From Paenibacillus sp. FSL R7-0337 (GTDB lineage: Bacteria; Bacillota; Bacilli; Paenibacillales; Paenibacillaceae): a stretch of 64,000 nucleotides of DNA. How positions within the stretch are numbered: position 1 is the first letter of the stretch; each line of letters starts with the position of its first letter. The stretch covers positions 6,882,001-6,946,000 of the forward strand of contig NZ_CP150218.1 in the NCBI RefSeq assembly GCF_037969875.1, in the 5' to 3' direction. A model generated the notes under the pieces. That model saw nothing but the letters and a program-made list of their open reading frames with translations, made no database searches and was not told the DNA's origin. Shown in pieces: positions 61,667 through 64,000 of the stretch. Made by a program: the position numbers and the translations under genes.

Positions 61667-62437
61667 TTATGCAGCCATCTGAAGCCCGCCGTATGCAGGT
61701 GCTCCCTGGGTATAGGCGTATCTGGTGTTGTCTGTATACATGGAATACACGGACTGAACGGTAAAGTTGCTTACAGCAGCGGTTACCTCCCCGGCGTTCT
61801 CCTGGCGGAGCAGCTCCAGTAATACTGGAATCTGCCCTTGCTCATAGGCCTCAGCCAGCGCCCGCAGATAACCCCGGTAATCGGCATCCTGCGGAAGCGC
61901 GGGACCTTCATGCTGGATCAGCTCCTCCCGGACCTTGCTCAAGGCTTGGCGTGCACGGTGCAGCGCTGCTTTGACCGCGCCTTCCGTCGTAGCCAAGAGT
62001 CCGGCGGACTCGGCGGCTGAATACCCCAGTACATCGCGGAGGACCCAGGCGGTCCGCTGCGGCGGCGAGAGATGGGCGAGCAGCGCCTGAAAGGTCAGCT
62101 CCGTCCCGGTCAGCTCCTCTAGGGCTGCCGCAGCAGAAGCTGGATCGGTTGACACTCCAGACCGTTCCATGGCACGGATGAGCGACCCCCGGCGGCGGGA
62201 AGCGTCAATCCAGGTATTCTTGGCAATCCGCAGCAGCAGGGCTTCGGGATTGGGGCTGATGGTGAATTTGCGGTAGCCGAGCGCTTTGGCCCAGGTCTCC
62301 TGCGCCAGATCGTCGGCGTCGCAGCGGGAGCGGGTGAGCGACAGGCAGTAGCGCTGCAAGGTTCTTCCCAGCTCCTGAAGATGTCTTGTATCCATAGCTA
62401 TCGTATCCGGTGTCCGGTGATGTTCAAGAATCGTCAT
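61667..62437 (-). CDS. ECF-type sigma factor (SigJ-like)
   Basis: 256 residues, ATG 62437 with AAGGAGAGG upstream. Region 2 (LQRYCLSLTRSRCDADDLAQETWAKAL) and region 4 (LSPPQRTAWVLRDVLGYSAAESAGLLATTEGAVKAALHRAR) are clear; a 70-residue C-terminal extension follows, as in ECF41/SigJ-like factors, but without a recognisable SnoaL domain. No neighbouring anti-sigma gene. Divergent from the clpP gene, 174 bp between the starts. Confidence 0.88.
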   Translation of the reverse strand: MTILEHHRTPDTIAMDTRHLQELGRTLQRYCLSLTRSRCDADDLAQETWAKALGYRKFTISPNPEALLLRIAKNTWIDASRRRGSLIRAMERSGVSTDPASAAAALEELTGTELTFQALLAHLSPPQRTAWVLRDVLGYSAAESAGLLATTEGAVKAALHRARQALSKVREELIQHEGPALPQDADYRGYLRALAEAYEQGQIPVLLELLRQENAGEVTAAVSNFTVQSVYSMYTDNTRYAYTQGAPAYGGLQMAA

Positions 62438-62611
62438 AGTGGCCCTCTCCTTCGATGGGTTGCGTTGCTTCTATTATATAAACGAACAGCGCATTGTAAA
62501 AGATACGCACCCCCGCTATTTCCGCGCCTCTTCCGTCTCCCGTATCTTTTCGTGCGGGCTGACCGTTTACAGGGTATCCACACTAAAACAGATCAGAGGA
62601 GGCATACCAAA

Positions 62612-63193
62612 ATGAGTGTAATACCCTATGTGATAGAACAGACAGCCAGAGGAGAGCGTTCCTATGATATTTATTCCCGGCTGCTGAAGGACCGGATTGT
62701 ATTCGTGGGTGCGGCAATCGATGACGGGCTGGCCAATAGCATTATCGCGCAGCTGCTGTTCCTCGCGGCCGATGAGCCGGAGAAGGATATTCAGATGTTC
62801 ATTAACAGCCCGGGAGGTTCAACTACCGCAGGCTTCGGTATTTATGATACGATGCAGGTAATTAAACCTCAAGTCAACACGATCTGCACCGGTTTTGCTG
62901 CTTCATTCGCTTCACTGCTGCTGCTTGCGGGAGCCACTGGCAAAAGATCGGCCCTGCCGAACAGCGAGATTATGATCCATCAGCCGCATGGCGGGGCGCA
63001 GGGGCAGGCCAGCGATATTGCGATCAGCGCCAGACGTATTCTTCAGATCCGTGAGAAGATTGTCGGGATCACCGCTGAGCGGACCGGCCAGCCGAAGGAG
63101 AAGGTGGAGAAGGATATGGACCGGGATTACTTCATGTCGGCTGAGGAGGCACTGGAATACGGAATTATTGACACCATCATCACCCATTTGTGA
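62612..63193 (+). CDS. clpP: ATP-dependent Clp protease proteolytic subunit (paralogue)
   Basis: 193 residues, ATG 62612 after CAGAGGAGGCATACC. Catalytic triad keeps canonical positions: Ser98 in TGFAASFASLLL, His123 in MIHQPHGGAQGQ, Asp172 in DRDYFMSAEEALEYG. A divergent ClpP: the usual GMAASMGAF is GFAASFASL. Such second ClpPs form mixed or separate barrels with ClpX/ClpC. Short intergenic distance (19 bp) to the Sm-like gene suggests a two-gene operon. Confidence 0.92.
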   Translation: MSVIPYVIEQTARGERSYDIYSRLLKDRIVFVGAAIDDGLANSIIAQLLFLAADEPEKDIQMFINSPGGSTTAGFGIYDTMQVIKPQVNTICTGFAASFASLLLLAGATGKRSALPNSEIMIHQPHGGAQGQASDIAISARRILQIREKIVGITAERTGQPKEKVEKDMDRDYFMSAEEALEYGIIDTIITHL

Positions 63194-63212
63194 GAGGAAG
63201 GAGAGGAAGAGC

Positions 63213-63419
63213 ATGCTGGAAGCGCTGAAGGGACAGGAAGTTCATATTCATTTTTTGGATGGTACAAGTGTTAGAGGTGGCGTATTGGAGGAGCTGGATG
63301 AACGGTTCGTGAAATACAGTACGGAGTATCAGACCCTCTACATTCCCATTACCTCGATCCGGGCGGTAGAGCTGCAGACCAAGGAGCGCGAGCGTCCGCG
63401 CGTCGGCTTCGGGCAATAA
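63213..63419 (+). CDS. Sm/Hfq-like small protein
   Basis: 68 residues, ATG with GGAAGGAGAGGAAGAGC upstream. The sequence follows the five-strand LSm pattern: GQEVHIHFLDGTSVRGGVLEELDERFVKY and LYIPITSIRAVEL, ending in a basic tail. It could bind RNA or be a small barrel adapter. It is coupled to clpP (19 bp gap), a pairing I cannot link to a described system. Family call is moderate. Confidence 0.6.
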   Translation: MLEALKGQEVHIHFLDGTSVRGGVLEELDERFVKYSTEYQTLYIPITSIRAVELQTKERERPRVGFGQ

Positions 63420-63447
63420 CCAGGAGCAGCCTATAAAAGCGTACAAG

Positions 63448-63492
63448 ACCCCGTCATCACTGCTCAGAACGAGCGGAGATAACGGGGTTTTT
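63448..63492 (+). terminator. terminator of the clpP-Sm-like unit
   Basis: ACCCCGT (63448-63454) pairs with ACGGGGT (63482-63488) followed by T's; an inner GCTC/GAGC pair sits in the loop. Confidence 0.75.
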
Positions 63493-63493
63493 G

Positions 63494-63542
63494 CGCTGAA
63501 ACGGTACCGTCCTTTTAAAGGACGACAAAGCCGTTTCCACTT
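63494..63542. repeat. 49-bp palindromic dispersed repeat, copy 2
   Basis: 44 of 49 bases equal to 37541-37589. Outer arms GAAACGG/CCGTTTC, inner GTCCTTT/AAAGGAC. Directly follows the terminator of the clpP unit. Confidence 0.85.
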
Positions 63543-63583
63543 ATGAAAATAAGTTCAAGCCGCCTTCTGGGCGCAAGCCGCGT

Positions 63584-64000
63584 TTATACGGATAACGAGA
63601 AGGCAGGCTCCAGTCGGTGAACTCCCTTCGGGGAGTAGCCCAGGGCTGAGCTTAACCCGCACAAGTCCGCCAGCAGACAGATAATGCTTAGCCACATCTC
63701 CGTGCCTTGCAGGCCGGTCTCCTGCTGCCGCGACAGCTGGAAGGCGAAGCCGCGTCCGGGTACCCAGAAGGGCAGCACTTCGCCGAGCAGCTTCTCTGCC
63801 CAAGCGCGGATCTCCGTCTGCCGGTAATCACTCTGCTTCAGGCAGAGCCAGAGCGGGTGGACGACATCCAGCACGTTGCAGGCATTCCGCGCGTCCAGGC
63901 GGAAGAAGCGGCGGTCCCGGCTGTGAGCCAGCACGGTATCGATGCTGCGCTCCGGGTACGGCAGGGGCAGGCCGAACCCGGTATAGGTAGCGCGGGTAAG
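63584..64000 (-). CDS. unknown protein, C-terminal part (5' end outside window)
   Basis: 139 codons remain open from the edge, stop at 63584-63586. Aromatic and helical, with RRFFRLDARNACNVLDVVHPLWLCLKQ and FAFQLSRQQETGLQGTEMWL separated by about 40 residues, ending GYSPKGVHRLEPAF. It could be the end of an alpha/alpha barrel enzyme, but no motif is decisive and I do not assign a family. Nothing about its start or partners can be said from this window. Confidence 0.6.
   Translation of the reverse strand, partial: LTRATYTGFGLPLPYPERSIDTVLAHSRDRRFFRLDARNACNVLDVVHPLWLCLKQSDYRQTEIRAWAEKLLGEVLPFWVPGRGFAFQLSRQQETGLQGTEMWLSIICLLADLCGLSSALGYSPKGVHRLEPAFSLSV

Overview
The window reads as chromosomal DNA of a Paenibacillus-type Firmicute (Bacillota). 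Grounds: strong AAGGAGG-type ribosome binding sites with frequent GTG/TTG starts, an SLH-anchored giant exoprotein, a DUF4179 anti-sigma factor, a CD3324-family protein, stalk-domain and GH16/ricin-lectin secreted proteins, many two-component/AraC sugar-uptake parts, and several intergenic repeat families. No taxonomic search was possible, so the genus is an inference. Both ends cut through genes.

Layout. 0-2 kb: start of a beta-lactamase-family hydrolase, an APC amino-acid permease and a single tRNA-Lys(CTT) with its own promoter and terminator. 2-6 kb: VOC protein, DUF4180 protein and a PreP-like M16C protease. 6-13 kb: one 2300-residue secreted, S-layer-anchored protein combining a PHP/CehA-type phosphoesterase, OB folds, a choice-of-anchor I propeller and three SLH domains. 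13-24.4 kb: metabolic and envelope singletons (LLM flavin monooxygenase, class I aldolase, secreted GH16 glucanase with ricin-type lectin, ECF sigma/anti-sigma pair, esterase-aminoglycoside phosphotransferase-like-DUF1801 operon, M3 oligopeptidase). 24.4-34.9 kb: CD3324, LytTR-DUF3021, amidase, intracellular-type subtilase with a divergent basic small protein, flavoprotein monooxygenase, LtrA, UbiD and a 44-residue basic micro-protein. 34.9-37.8 kb: an IS110-family element with a long structured 5' non-coding end (probable bridge RNA), next to a stalk-domain pseudogene carrying a dispersed repeat. 38-44.5 kb: HTH regulator, GT4 glycosyltransferase, proline-rich mini-protein, phospholipase C-like protein, AraC regulator with an adjacent SDR.

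44.5-56.8 kb is the most coherent unit: a divergent amino-sugar (GlcNAc-glycan) utilisation locus. Leftward: UPF0309 SIS protein, cytoplasmic GH20 hexosaminidase and GNAT, with overlapping starts and stops. Rightward: two ABC permeases, solute-binding lipoprotein, sensor kinase, AraC-type response regulator, nagB, nagA. The inferred logic is lipoprotein capture and import of a GlcNAc-containing oligosaccharide, intracellular cleavage by GH20, then NagA/NagB conversion to fructose-6-P, with the two-component pair activating the ABC promoter. An ABC ATPase and a GlcNAc kinase are not present here. The start of nagB has been triplicated as three 54-bp tandem repeats, each with a complete ribosome binding site and start codon.

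56.8-64 kb: repeat-rich intergenic DNA, a YdeI-family protein, a chemotaxis receptor overlapping an epimerase convergently, an ECF sigma factor, a second-type ClpP with an Sm-like small protein, and a truncated unknown gene.
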